Source: Bemisia tabaci (lineage: Eukaryota > Arthropoda > Insecta > Hemiptera > Aleyrodidae). Taken from it: a stretch of DNA of 64,000 bases. The DNA lies in NCBI RefSeq assembly GCF_918797505.1, contig NC_092797.1, forward strand, positions 54,906,157 through 54,970,156, written 5' to 3'. This document shows, in pieces, positions 19,525-31,800 of the stretch. Both the position numbers and the translations under genes were made by a program. Position 1 is the stretch's first letter, and each line of letters opens with the position of its first letter. The notes beneath the pieces are model-generated. The model was not told where the DNA came from and ran no database searches. It saw only the letters and a list, made by a program, of their open reading frames with translations.

Positions 19525-20235
19525 GCAATTTTAAAACTTTTAGATTAAACTGGTTACTAGGTAGGAGTCCTCCCTATTTTTAGATGATAAGATTTTACTT
19601 CATAAACAGATCATAAGACCCACATGGGCATATGGTAGTAAAATTTGGGGCTGCGCTCCCAAATCTAGTTAAAAATTATTGCAATCAATGCAGTCTAAAA
19701 CTTTAAGAAAATTGTGTGGTGCCGAAAAATATGAAACCAATAGAGACATTCACAAGGACCTAGATATAGAATCTGTTTATAAATATATTCAGAAAATCTC
19801 ACAAAGGTACGAAGACAGGCTTCATTGTCACCCCAACAAGACAGCGATTGAGTTACTAAATAATCTAAAAGAGGTTAGAAGACTTTAAAAAAAGACATTT
19901 TGGGAGCTTGTCACCAACCCTGACACAGATTTCTAAGACAAAACCATTTTTAGGATCAAATTATTTTCGTCAACTCATCTCATCTGAAACTCACTCAATA
20001 ATCTATTGAATCTTTATGAATGTCTTTACTGATTCCGAGTCCTAAACTCTAAATATTTAAAATTATATAATTACCTAACTGTAGCTAGTCAATTATTTTA
20101 CCACTTTTCTTAATTCTTATGGTATTAAGTGATTAGTCTGTTGTTACTTCTACATACATTACTTATAATTTAAGCTAATTGTATATATTTCTTGTATTGA
20201 AAGCTTACAATAAAATAAATCTTTAAAAAAAAAAA
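19525..20235 (+). mobile_element. 5'-truncated Jockey-like non-LTR retrotransposon (3' end)
   Basis: After a degenerate start, the frame reads IIRPTWAYGSKIWG (about 19608), then LQSMQSKTLRKLCGA, NRDIHKDLDIESV and HPNKTAIELLNNL, ending about 19888. This order is typical of the reverse-transcriptase carboxyl end of Jockey-clade LINEs. The frame has a stop between KIWGCAPKSS and LLQSMQ, so it is dead. A ~340-bp AT-rich 3' region ends ATAAAATAAATC and a poly(A) run. The left limit is approximate. Confidence 0.8.
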
Positions 20236-20305
20236 ATTTCATTTTTAGCAGACGAAAAAAAAAGTGTTGAGTATGTATTGCTTAAAATGCCACATCGATG
20301 GTCCA
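20236..20305 (+). repeat. Right copy of the ~70-bp duplication flanking the LINE fragment
   Basis: Directly follows the LINE poly(A) run and matches 19427-19500 with few differences. Sequence after it (CAAAGTGCGAAATTACATAC) resembles 21395-21420 and appears to be part of a dispersed repeat. Confidence 0.65.
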
Positions 20306-22850
20306 AAGTGCGAAATTACATACCTCTGCTGCTTTGTTTCAACATTTCTGCTCTTATTACATTTTTTCAAATAGGAATAAGCCAACTTTATAGTTTACAA
20401 TTTATGCAGAACATTCTGCCAGCAGAAAGGAAAACTCAAGGAGGGATTCAAGCAAGTACGTTCACTAATTTGAAGTATGACAGGATGTCTGCAACGTTGC
20501 AAACAGATATACTTGGTTTAGCATTATGGCCATTGATGTGAGAATTTAAATTTTTATGAAATGTTCATTCCTTTTTCTACCCAGTATATCCCCCTTTCCC
20601 TTGGGGCTGTGACTGCAAAAGTTTCCAAAGAGTAATGTTAGTCGGATTGGGCTGAATTTCAGATTTGGAGGTTTCCGCAAAAATTTTCTCTAGTGTTTTA
20701 AAAAATAAATTGCTGGCAATTTAATTTTTTTTGTTATTAAAGGTCATGAAGTTGCATTAATCTGACAGTTTCTTGTCCTGATCATGGCAGTTTGGAACTT
20801 TAAATGGTTTTTTTTACATGACAGAATTTTATGAAATACCAACTTCAAACCAATTTAACCCTTGTTTGATGTCATTCTTGGGCCGTGATTGTCCTGAGAA
20901 TTTCGATGAACATTCATTGCTGCTCTGTTATGAGTATACATTTGTGTTTCATACCACAGCTTTAAAAAAAAAGAAACTAATGTTTCAATCGAAAATAGCT
21001 TTAAGTAACTTTTTCTGTTTTACATAATTTATCCTCATCAGATTACACTAAAATTCTAACAATTTGGTAAATTTTTCTGATTGAGTTTTCAAAGTTTTAA
21101 CTTCAATCTAATGGTCTACATTAAGGACTTATTCCCCAGTTACATATCTTTTACATGGACCATTTGATAATGGTCAAAAACCGAGAATTGAAAACTTAGA
21201 ACTAAACAAATTTCTCAATTTTTCAGGGTTTTAATATCAACTAGTTGAAGGAGAGGACAGGATATTTTGAAGCTATTATCACAAAAGATATAATGTTCAT
21301 TTTTTGCATGGCCTGCAGTTAAGAAAAATTAAAGCTCTAAAAGTAATGGTTATTTGATATTGCTAATAAGGTTCCTTTTCCGATGAACAGTGACATATCG
21401 ATGGCCAAAGTACGAGACTACATATCTTTGTTTCCGATGATGCAGAATTTACTAGTATGTGTTCCTATTGCAATTTATTTTTCTCGGCGAAAAGTAGTCA
21501 ATTGTCTTCTCTGTTTGCAGAATATTCTATATAAATTTCAAACTATAAAGTTAACTTGCCTTCCTTCAATAAAATAAAATAGGGAAGGAAATTTTGAAAC
21601 ACTGATTTGGAGATATGAGATTTTGCACTGTGGTCATTAATAAGTATAGAGATGGTATTTTAGGAGGAAAATAATTCACTCTAAAGGCACTTTAGTAATA
21701 ATATTTTTGTTTAAGCAAGAACATAACATGAATACACAACTCATCTAATATACAACTTACTTTTTATAAATGATCTTATTTCCACTGGAAACAATTACAA
21801 TGAGTTTTAAATCAGTCTTTGGATTCAAAGCGGTTGCAAGACCAGTCACCGCACATCAGCGGTAGTTTTGATCTCTCATTTGTGGACAAAAATACTCTTC
21901 AGGCACAAATTGCACATTTTATTTGCTTCTTCTGGAACAAAGGATTTAATAGTGTTAGAATGGTTCAAGGGTGCAGAGAATTATTTAACACATCACGATT
22001 TTTGGAAAACTTCTCCAGTGATCAAGGATATATTACAGCTGTGAGAACTTTGAATTTTAAATCCAAATTGTACCTCGGAAAAGGTTCCTGAACCTAAACC
22101 CAAACCAAACCTTGAACCTTTTTGATGCAAATAGAGGGTTTTTATTTACATAGATACTAACAAAAATGCAAGTACGTACTTTTTAAACTTCCTCGCAAGT
22201 ACCCAAAAAATTGCAAGTTTTAGCTAAAAACTACAAGTGCCAGCGGGTGCCTGTTAAACTACAAAGAACTGTATGAAAATGGTTTGGAATTCCTGAGCTA
22301 CATTTGAAAGTACCGTCCAGTTTAAAACTTTTTGCATAGCCCTTGAAAATACTGCTTTCGCATTGATTCTTCATTTGCTCAATGGATAAGTTGAAGCAGA
22401 ATTACTTGATGAATTACTTTTTAGAGCATAATTGTAATATTAATTCTCTTAAATTAAAAATGGTTACTTGATAATGGTAATGGTGACTTAAATGGTTAAA
22501 TCTCTTAACGCCATGCAAAGGAAAAAAAACTAAAGGCTCGGTGGACACCCAGCTAATTCTTTGGAGATAAGTGTTACTATTTTTCCATTCAGGGAGTCAA
22601 AAATTGAGACAATGGAAGAATCTATATACATATTTCAAATAGATACACTGAAAACCAATGTAGAAAAATGAAGAGATACATTTGTAATCAAGACAATAAA
22701 ATATTAATAAATAGGGGCATAAATAAGTTGAACGGCTTCTAGAACAAAATTTTGACGGATACATTCTTTGCTGGCTCTTTGGTACATTGACTGTCATGTT
22801 GAATGATCCTAGCTTCTTATCAGCCAAAAATCATAAAGGTTCATAAACTA
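20306..22850. other. Gene-free AT-rich DNA downstream of CCZ1
   Basis: Intergenic by my reading; it would include the CCZ1 3' untranslated region at its right edge. A short repeated block (ATCGATGG-CCAAAGT, then ACATA-CT-TG) occurs near 20293 and 21393. I found no convincing AATAAA close to the CCZ1 stop on the minus strand. Confidence 0.4.
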
Positions 22851-25800
22851 TTAGAGCCCTTCAAAGTAGTACGACTGTTCGGCAAAGAGATGAGATGTAA
22901 TTTCTGATGATAGGGATATCATAGATTTGAGCAATTTTGGGATAAAGAATTGACTTACCATGAATATATGATAAGGCAGCGTTCTTTGCTTGCAAGATAA
23001 AATAGCACTCTCTATCATCTGACATCTTTCCAACCACCCAATAATCGGATAATTTCATCAATTTCACCACCGTTTCTGCGGAAGCAGATAGCTTACAGCA
23101 TCTGTCAAGAATTCAAAAACTCAAATAAATTAGAAAATTTAAGGGCTTTTCCAGGGTTAGACCGTGGTAGAATTTTTTTACGTAGTTCAGGAGGACCTGG
23201 TCCAAACATTCAAGAAGGAAAAGTTTGACGGGCAATTTGCTCAGAGTCAGGCCCAAATATCCCTGACTATGAAGTGGTAATTGGATGGACCTCCAGGCAG
23301 CATGACAACTGAAGTATCTCCAAATATATTTCTCCATCAAAAGTTCATAGAATCAACCATGAAGTTAGAGATTAGTACATTCTGTTATATTAGAATTAAG
23401 GAGTCAATTTGACTACCCCCCCCTTCCCCCCAGAAAAAAACAAAAAACAATGTAGGTCAATCTATAATGAAAACACATAATTTTCTAGATTTGAGCAAGT
23501 ATTAAGAATTTCAGACCTCACTCCCGTAAGTTACGATACTCTTCACGATGACGTTGTAAATTTTTCTTTTGGTCTCCTTCGAGATGCTCTGGTCCCAGAG
23601 AACCCCATTTAGCATCGCGATAGCTTTCCTGCCTTGCACATTCCGATCTTTAATGGCCCTCAATCTTTTTAAGAAAAGAACTGAAGATATGCTTAGGGCA
23701 ACCGAGATGGACTTTTGGCGAAGGTCTGCTGGGATATCGAGAAGAGAGCGTATCCGCAATGAGAAGGTATGCGAGATAATGGGTGTGGAGAAGGACATTG
23801 TGCACGATATCAGGTCCAAGCAGTTGGTCTGGTATGGACATGTGCGAAGGATGGCAGATGATCGGTTGCCCAAGCAGGTCTTCGATTGGGTTCCTCCCGG
23901 AAGGCGACGGCGTGGACGTCCTGTGAAAGGTTGGTGACAAGAGGTGGAGGAGGAGATCAGAAGGTGCCAATTGCCTGATGATCTCTGAGAGGATAGGGGG
24001 CAATGGCGATTGGGCGTCGCAGAGCGCGAGGCGGCGCTATAAAAGCGGCTTTATGTATGTATTAAGAATTTCAAAATGAATTCCACTTTGCACAATATTT
24101 TTTTCCAACAGATAAAAGAGACTTCCGAAAAAAAAAAAAAAAAAAAGAGTGCAATATAGTATTCTAGACCAATATTTTTGGTTTGGTAAGACTGAGCGGA
24201 TAACTTAAATCAATCATTTCTTCATATAACCTTCCTCCAAAATAACTATTTTATCAGAGAAAATTTCGCAACACCTGTCCTCGACCCGTTCATGCAGCAA
24301 TGTTTCATAGCACAGCCGCATACAAGTCGACATTAATTCTACATGAAAAAACTTAAATTCAAGAGTAATCTAAAAATGTTTTTGCCGATTTTGAAAATTT
24401 CTATGTAGGTAGGAAAAAAAAACTATATACTGTGGTTAAATCTATGCAATTCCTCCCGAAGAAGAGTAAAACTTTGTAAAATTAGGACAATGAAGTTGGA
24501 TTCATTTCCGTTGCTATTTTCGGCATTTCATTTTTGCTTACCTTCTATTGTGTACAGCAATATCCGTGACCACTCTCATTACTTCCTCAGGTATTGACAA
24601 CGAACTTTTACTTTGAGCGGTTAAAGTTTTCACAGCCAAATTCAACTTATTGAAATACAGGAATTTTTCCATTGGCGCCTGCAAACTTTGAAAGGTTGGC
24701 GCAACCGACTTGATCTTAGAGCTGAGACTCAACAGCTTATCTCCTAAGAATTTGTCCAGTTTCTTGAACAGCTCCACAGTTAATCTTTCCTTTTCTGCAA
24801 CATTATCGATTAATGATTATCACTCGATTGATTGATAAGCGTTTAGGTTTGTATTCTTCCACTTAAAATTGTTAAAATGAAAATTAAATGACATGAGATA
24901 AATATGTACAGAAAAGCAACAGAGATGCTTATAGAATAGGTAGTCAGGGTGTCTACTAAAAAAGGCTGGCCAAAAATCAGTACTCTTACAGTACTTTCTC
25001 AGTACATACATACATATAAGTCGCTTTACAGCACTCCCTCGCGCTCTACGACTCCTAACCTCCACTGCTCTCTTTCAAACCACAAATCTTGGGGGATTGA
25101 GCACCTTAACATTTCCGCTTCAATCCCTTCCCTCCAACCTTTCATTGGGCGCCCTCTGCGTCTTCTCCCAGGAGGAACCCAGTCAAGGACCTTCTTCGGC
25201 AACCTGTCTCCTGCCATTCTCTGGACGTGACCATACCAAATGAGTTGTTTTGTCATAATGTCATGCACGATGGTCTGCTTGGCATCCATGATCTCCCGTA
25301 CCGTCTCATTCCTGACGCGATCCTTTCTGGAAATACCAGCGGATCTACGCCAGAAGTCCATCTCTATTGCCTCTAAAACCTCCCGGGTCCGCTGTTTTAT
25401 CGGCCATACTTCACACCCGTAGGTTACTATGCTCTTGACAATCGCGTTGTAGATCCTTCTTTTGTTCTCTTTGGAGATCCTTTGGTCCAAAAGGACTCCA
25501 TTTAACATAGCGATTGCCCTCCTACCCAGCATATTCCTCTTTTTGACGGCCTGGTCCAATCTTCCATCCTGGGTTAAAAACACTCCTAAATATTTGTAAA
25601 TATCGCAGCTTCCAATTTGCCGCCCGTCCTCTAATTCTATACTTTGCTGATTCCCGCCAACGGTACATTCTTCGGTACAACTTTCTCAGTACATTCCCAA
25701 GAAATTCAGTACCTCTTCAACAAAAAAAATTCAGTACTTTCTTAGTATCTCACTTTGACGAAATTCGAAGAATTTCAAAAATTTGAATTTCTCGCTCAAA

Positions 25801-28800
25801 TTGGGACGAAAATGCCAAAAGTGAAACAAATTCTGGACCTTCTGCCGAAATTTCCACACTTTATCAGTGCTTCCAGCCCGCCCTTAAAAAATCAGTACTA
25901 TTTCCAGACTTGTAGACACCCTGGTAGTGCTTATTACAGAAAATGTATAACGTTTTGCAATAAATTATAATACTTTCAGGTGGACAATTATAATGGAGGG
26001 CTATCCATAAAATATGTAGCGCTGTAAGAGGGAAAGGCGGTAGAGTAACATTACACAATACTGTTTTTATATGTTAAAGAATAGATACCTAGGACACTAA
26101 AGCATTACAAAGGGGCGGAGGGGGGGGGGGGGGCGTCAAAAAATCCCTTATTCAGCAATACATATTGGATAGGGTGCAGCCAATTTTCAGTCTCATTGAG
26201 TGTATTTGCTGAAATTTTTTTCTGAAGAGAGTTATGCCTAGCAGAATACAAATTATTAAAACAAGGGTTTGTCCCAGGATAACTAAAAATACAATATTGT
26301 ATCCAAAATATACTTATTTCCATTTTTTTCCTTCTACCCTGATGCGGCAGACATGGGAAAAATCTACAGTTGCTAACGTTTAAAGAGAAATGTCTTACTC
26401 GTACGTACTAAAAGGTCCACCTGAGTCTATCTGTTGTTCCTTCTGCAAATTTTGGTCTTGCGTAAGATTTAGAAAAATGCAAACCTCCTTACCATTTATT
26501 AACATGCAGACAGTAAAATTTATTGCTTCGTAAACATTGAGATAGTATTTAGTTGGAGACTCTGAGGAATGTAAATAAATAACAGGTACACTTTCAAAAC
26601 TGGCGTCTTCATCCAAAAAATTTTTGGGTCCCGTCAGAAATCTGAAAAAAAAAAATTATTTGGAAACATCAAAAATCAATACAAGAGGTAGTAAAATTGA
26701 TAATTTCAGACAATGCAGATATGCGTTTAAAAATCAAGGAGTCCTGCAGTTTTCAGCAAAAAGGAGCTGGGTGTTCATGAAAGCTAACATTCTGCACGTT
26801 ATTTGATGGGCAGAATGCTCTATGGAAGACACTGTTGTTGGATTCATTTTGCTTCTGTTTCATGAATTGAATTCAACCATGGTGTCTAGTTTTCTTGGCA
26901 AAGCTCATTCCCTGATTTTTTTCTGATTTTCTCTGATTTTCAGGAGCTCATTCCCTGATGAGAAACCAAAGTTTTCTCCCACTTTCCCGGGATTTTCTTG
27001 GGGGAAAGAATAGAATTTTCCAGAGTTTCAAATATGAATATCAATTTTAATTAATCTTACAGCCATTTATATGGCTTACATGCAAAATTTTAATTCAAAA
27101 AATGTTCCTGATGTTGATATTATCTGGTCAATGGAAGCTTCTACATTATTTTGATGATTTGAAACTTTAAATGCGGCACTCAAGAAGTTAAAAAAAGCTG
27201 CTCAGGTGCAATTACATTCGCCCTAATAACAATAGATACTTAAAATTTCCTGACTGCAATTCACTTTTGTGTACTACCAAACTCACGATTAGTGTTACAT
27301 TCATTAATATTCAGCAAATGACTGCACTAAAAAGATAACCTGCAGAAAATTAAATTGAAGTTAGAGGGAGAAATTGCTCGATTTCTCTTCTAGTCTGTAA
27401 TAAAAAATTTAAAACACAATAGCAAATTAGCGCCGAAATCAGCCGAATACTGCTCGGTCAGATTAGACCGCCAAATTTGAAAATGAAATGATCCCTGGGT
27501 GGGTGGAAAAGAGATTCCCAGTTTCTGGAACAGATTTCCTGATTTTCCCGGTAAATTTTCATTCCCCGGTGAGTCCTGGTTCCCCTGGTTTTTAAAAAAC
27601 TAGACATAATAAATTTAACTTTCGTGTGGATCGAGGCCTCTTTTCTTTTTGACAGTCACAAATAATTAATATACTAAATTAGTCTTTGTTGGATGTAGAA
27701 GTCAAGAAACAACCGAGAAAGTCAAATTTTGTTCTTCTTCCCTATTATCAGTAACTCTACTTTAAAGCAATTTAATTACTTTCAACATTAAAACTTTTTA
27801 CGCGAGAAAAAGCAACCTGAAACAGGTTATTGTCCTGAATGGCAGAGATTCTCACCAAAAAGACTAAACACAACAAAATGACTTACCTACACACATTCGT
27901 AGTTCTGGCACTATTTCTACCTAGGTTTTCTGACTCGGCATCAAGGTGACTAGATTCTTGTAGAGATCTTACATACAAACTGATAAGCTGCATTTCAGAG
28001 TAATCTATTCCACTCCTGGAAATGAAAATAAGTGGATATGGTTCTGAGTTTTCAACAGAGTAAACACTGTAAAAGGAGTGGATATTGGTTTGTTTCATCG
28101 TAAGGCTAACAATGCAACAACAAAGTTTAAGTTTTGCTTCAATCTAAAAATTTTGAGCCTTGAGCAAGGCTTATTATGTCGCAGATTTTTCTCAACACTT
28201 CCATTTTTTGAACTGCCAACTTCAGACCATCGTAACTCTTGTTTTTTTGGCAATTTTTGGAACTAAAAGTTCTTGAAATGTTACTCTGTGCAGCAACGTG
28301 GACGCATAACTTAATTATGACTTTTCCAACATTATGATCCATATTCCTGAAAATGGTCACTCACATAAATAAATCTCTGCTTTCCTACAGCTGTTTTTTC
28401 AGACTCAACTGATAATAATTTCAGTAATTATTATTTTGCTGAGGAATACAAGAATTTTCTCAGCCTTTCAAGAATACTCCTTGAGAATTTAACACAAAAA
28501 TATAGGGTGTTACTCGTTTTTTTAAAAAAAAAAAACCGAGGGCAAAATTTGGGAACACCGCAGTTGAGAGATGTGATTGCAAAATTTTCTTTCCTAGGCC
28601 ATAGCAAGTACTTACCAGACTAGATAGTTGTCGTATAAAATGATAGAGGATTCTACTTCAGGAAATTCAGCTTCTAGTAGATTTGATGAGGACTGAATGT
28701 GCAAAAACCTCAATGGATCTAACGGTAAATACTGAACTCCTTGGAATAAGGCCATAATATCCAGATTATTGATTTTCAATGTTGTTAGGTACTAGAAAAA

Positions 28801-31800
28801 GACAGAGCACGGTTAATAAGAAGGAGATAAGGAGTTGAGGGAAAGTAGGCTTCACCATTTTTAGAGGCTTTAAACTTTAAGAGCCACGGATGAAAGCACG
28901 ATCTCATACTTTGAATTTCCTAAAAAAACACAGACAATAAATTCTCAATTCCAAATAAATGAATTGCTTGAAAAAAAAATAAAAGAAATACATAAGATTT
29001 CACTTTTTTGGTTCTCGTCAGAATTGCACCTACAAACCTACACACTACTTTCTAGAAACTCCCATTACAAGTGTTCAGGCTAAGCAACAAATGGAACAGA
29101 GAAGGTACTGGTTAACTTCTGTTCCACGAGTTTAGCAAAGAGAGTAATACATCCCTCATATTTCTTCAGTGAACTTGGTTTTCTTCTTTACTTGTGTTCA
29201 TCATGATAAAAATGTAAGACCTACGACACCATGAAAAATGTTAACTTGCTTTCATAATAAGATTAAGGAGGAAAAACTAAAGGTGATTTGATGGACGCCA
29301 TATTTTGTGTCAGAACAGCATGCGATATATCGCATCAATTGGTTCCATTTTTTCAGCTACTCGTCATTTTTCTCCAATTTTGAGATCGCAATTCTGTTGT
29401 CAGGAGACTAAAGCACTCACTTACCAATTTTAACACATACATTCAACATAATAAAGGCGTGGTTTTTACAGAGAGAAAACATCGCATTCGATACTGATAT
29501 CAAAACTGCACTCGAATGCGATATTTTCTCTCTAAAAAAACCTCGCCTTTATTAAGTTGAATTTCTTTGTTGAAATAGGTAAGTGAGTGCTTTAGTCTCC
29601 AGAAACAGGATTGCGATCTCAAAATTGGAGAAAAATGACGAGTAGCTGAAAAAGTGGAACCAATTGATGCGATATATCGTATGCCGTTCTGACATAAAAT
29701 ATGGCATCCATAGAATCACCTTACAGTAAAAGATTAAAATTTGTCATTAATTCATTTCATGCTTTGTTTAGTGACTTGTTTTCTGCAATTTTCAATTGAT
29801 AGCTTGAACATTTTGATCCTTGTTCAAAATTGAAACAGTACTACCCGGTACCCCGGTACCCTGTTGAACGGTACTTACCCGAAAATAAAATTTTTCAAGC
29901 TTAATCTTAAGTTGTTTCGTCTTTTTTCCTTCTACAGATGACGAGAATGTTCCAACAAACATTTTGGCCATATCATAGGCAAGTTTTAGGGCAGCCAGAT
30001 AAACAGCATCTTGCACATCATGCTCCAAGTACTCTGCTTCATCAGCTATTTCTTTGGGTTTTATGGCTGGCAAATTTAAGGTCTGCAAACAGAGTCAAAC
30101 GTCTATTAAAATAGTCTTGCAAAAGTCAAGATATCAGAAGTTAAAAAGAAGCCTTTCGAGCTGATTAAAAAAGATTGAGATGGCAGTGCTCGAAAAATTT
30201 GAAGTTGAGACATTGAGTTTCCCTCTGTACCATTTAGAGAGATGGACCACCATTCCTGCAAAATTCTGCGCCAATCCAATCAAATCTTGCAGACTTAAAA
30301 CAGCCTACAATTACTAAATATATGCATCCGATTGATGTGAGGACACAATAAACTTGCTAACCAACCAACCTTGCACATATATACATCAATGAATTCAATA
30401 GATACAGTGTTTTAATAACAGTACCTAAAAATTGCGAAGTTGCAAATGATAAGAGCATACATAGATTTACTTGATTTATCCTCAACAGGTGTCGATTGAT
30501 ACGCAGTATTAAAAATAATTTTTGACAGAAAAATACTCTCATGGTTTTTCATCCAGAAATTAATTACATAACTTTATGAATAAAAAAAGTCTGTAGATAC
30601 TTAATTACCATGACCATCCAGAAATTTTCTTCGGGCTGTAAATAGAACTGCCGGGTCTTTTTAGTTCTGATAGTTTCGCAAGGTTTGTCCGGGCTGAAAG
30701 TTCTGCCAAAACACACAGAAGAGCTGGTTACTTCATGTTATCAGAAATTTTTTATACATTGTTAAGACATGCATAATCAGAGCAAATACACTAGAAATTA
30801 TTACGGTTTATTTTTTAGTTTTTATATGAATCTGGAGTCTTGGTGTTCTGGGCATTGTGTTCCTCAGAATCGTAACTAATTAACTAAATGAGTCCGGGTG
30901 CCTCCTTGAGTTTTTGAAGAGGGACATTCAGTATGAATGCGCTGAGCTCTACCGATCAATTGTTACTTCCAACAAAATAAATGTAAACCAGTTTAAAATG
31001 CTCTTCAGCTGACCACACTGACATTATATCCAGAGATGATATTATCTCTTCACTAGACCATAATGTGTCACACATTAAATTGACGGAAACAGTCAGAGCC
31101 GTGGTGACATGATTGCAAAATAATGCTGAGAAGCTTCCTTTAGCAAAGTAAATTTCTACAGCAAAATGATGGCGCATTTTGTATTCAAAATTTTAGGAAA
31201 CTGTTTTTACATTTTGAAAGGTAGTTTCAAATCAGAGGTTTGAATTTCTCAAATTAAGCCATTGATATTTGTATTAGATACTAGAAAAAAAAAAAAAAAA
31301 AAAAAACACTTACTGAGCGAATTTGAGAATCGCCTCGCTAAAGCCAACATTTTTGAGTTGTTCATCAATAATAATGCTTGGTGGATAGTAGAATAAGATT
31401 TTGTTCCTCTCCTGAAAAAAAAAGTGATATTCTGTTTTTGAAATATGTTTAAATTATTTTAAAAATGTTCAACAATTTAGAGAAAGAACTATACATACCT
31501 AGCAAGAAATGCTGCCAAATTTTGGTTCTTTCCTTTCACATACTTTTTACAGCTAAATGCTTTTTATTTACTGATGCACTGCAGTACAAGAACAGTAATA
31601 AAATTGGCTCGAGTCAAAGAAGAGAAACAGCAACTGCACTGTGAGTATGAGAAACAGTTTGACACAAAACATTAATTACTATTAAATGGGCTTTGAGAGA
31701 CCCACATGACCACCCCAGCCATGCTACAAGTATGGAGTCCCCTTATACCCCATAAAAACAATAATAAAATAAGTACAAGGGCATCATAACAAGTATATTT

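Noticed and set aside
26395..26492. Extension of CCZ1 exon 7 to a second GT at 26398
   Set aside because: The frame stays open, but that donor ends in the wrong phase for the next exon and adds 31 residues absent from CCZ1 proteins. The donor after 26493 restores the alignment and phase.
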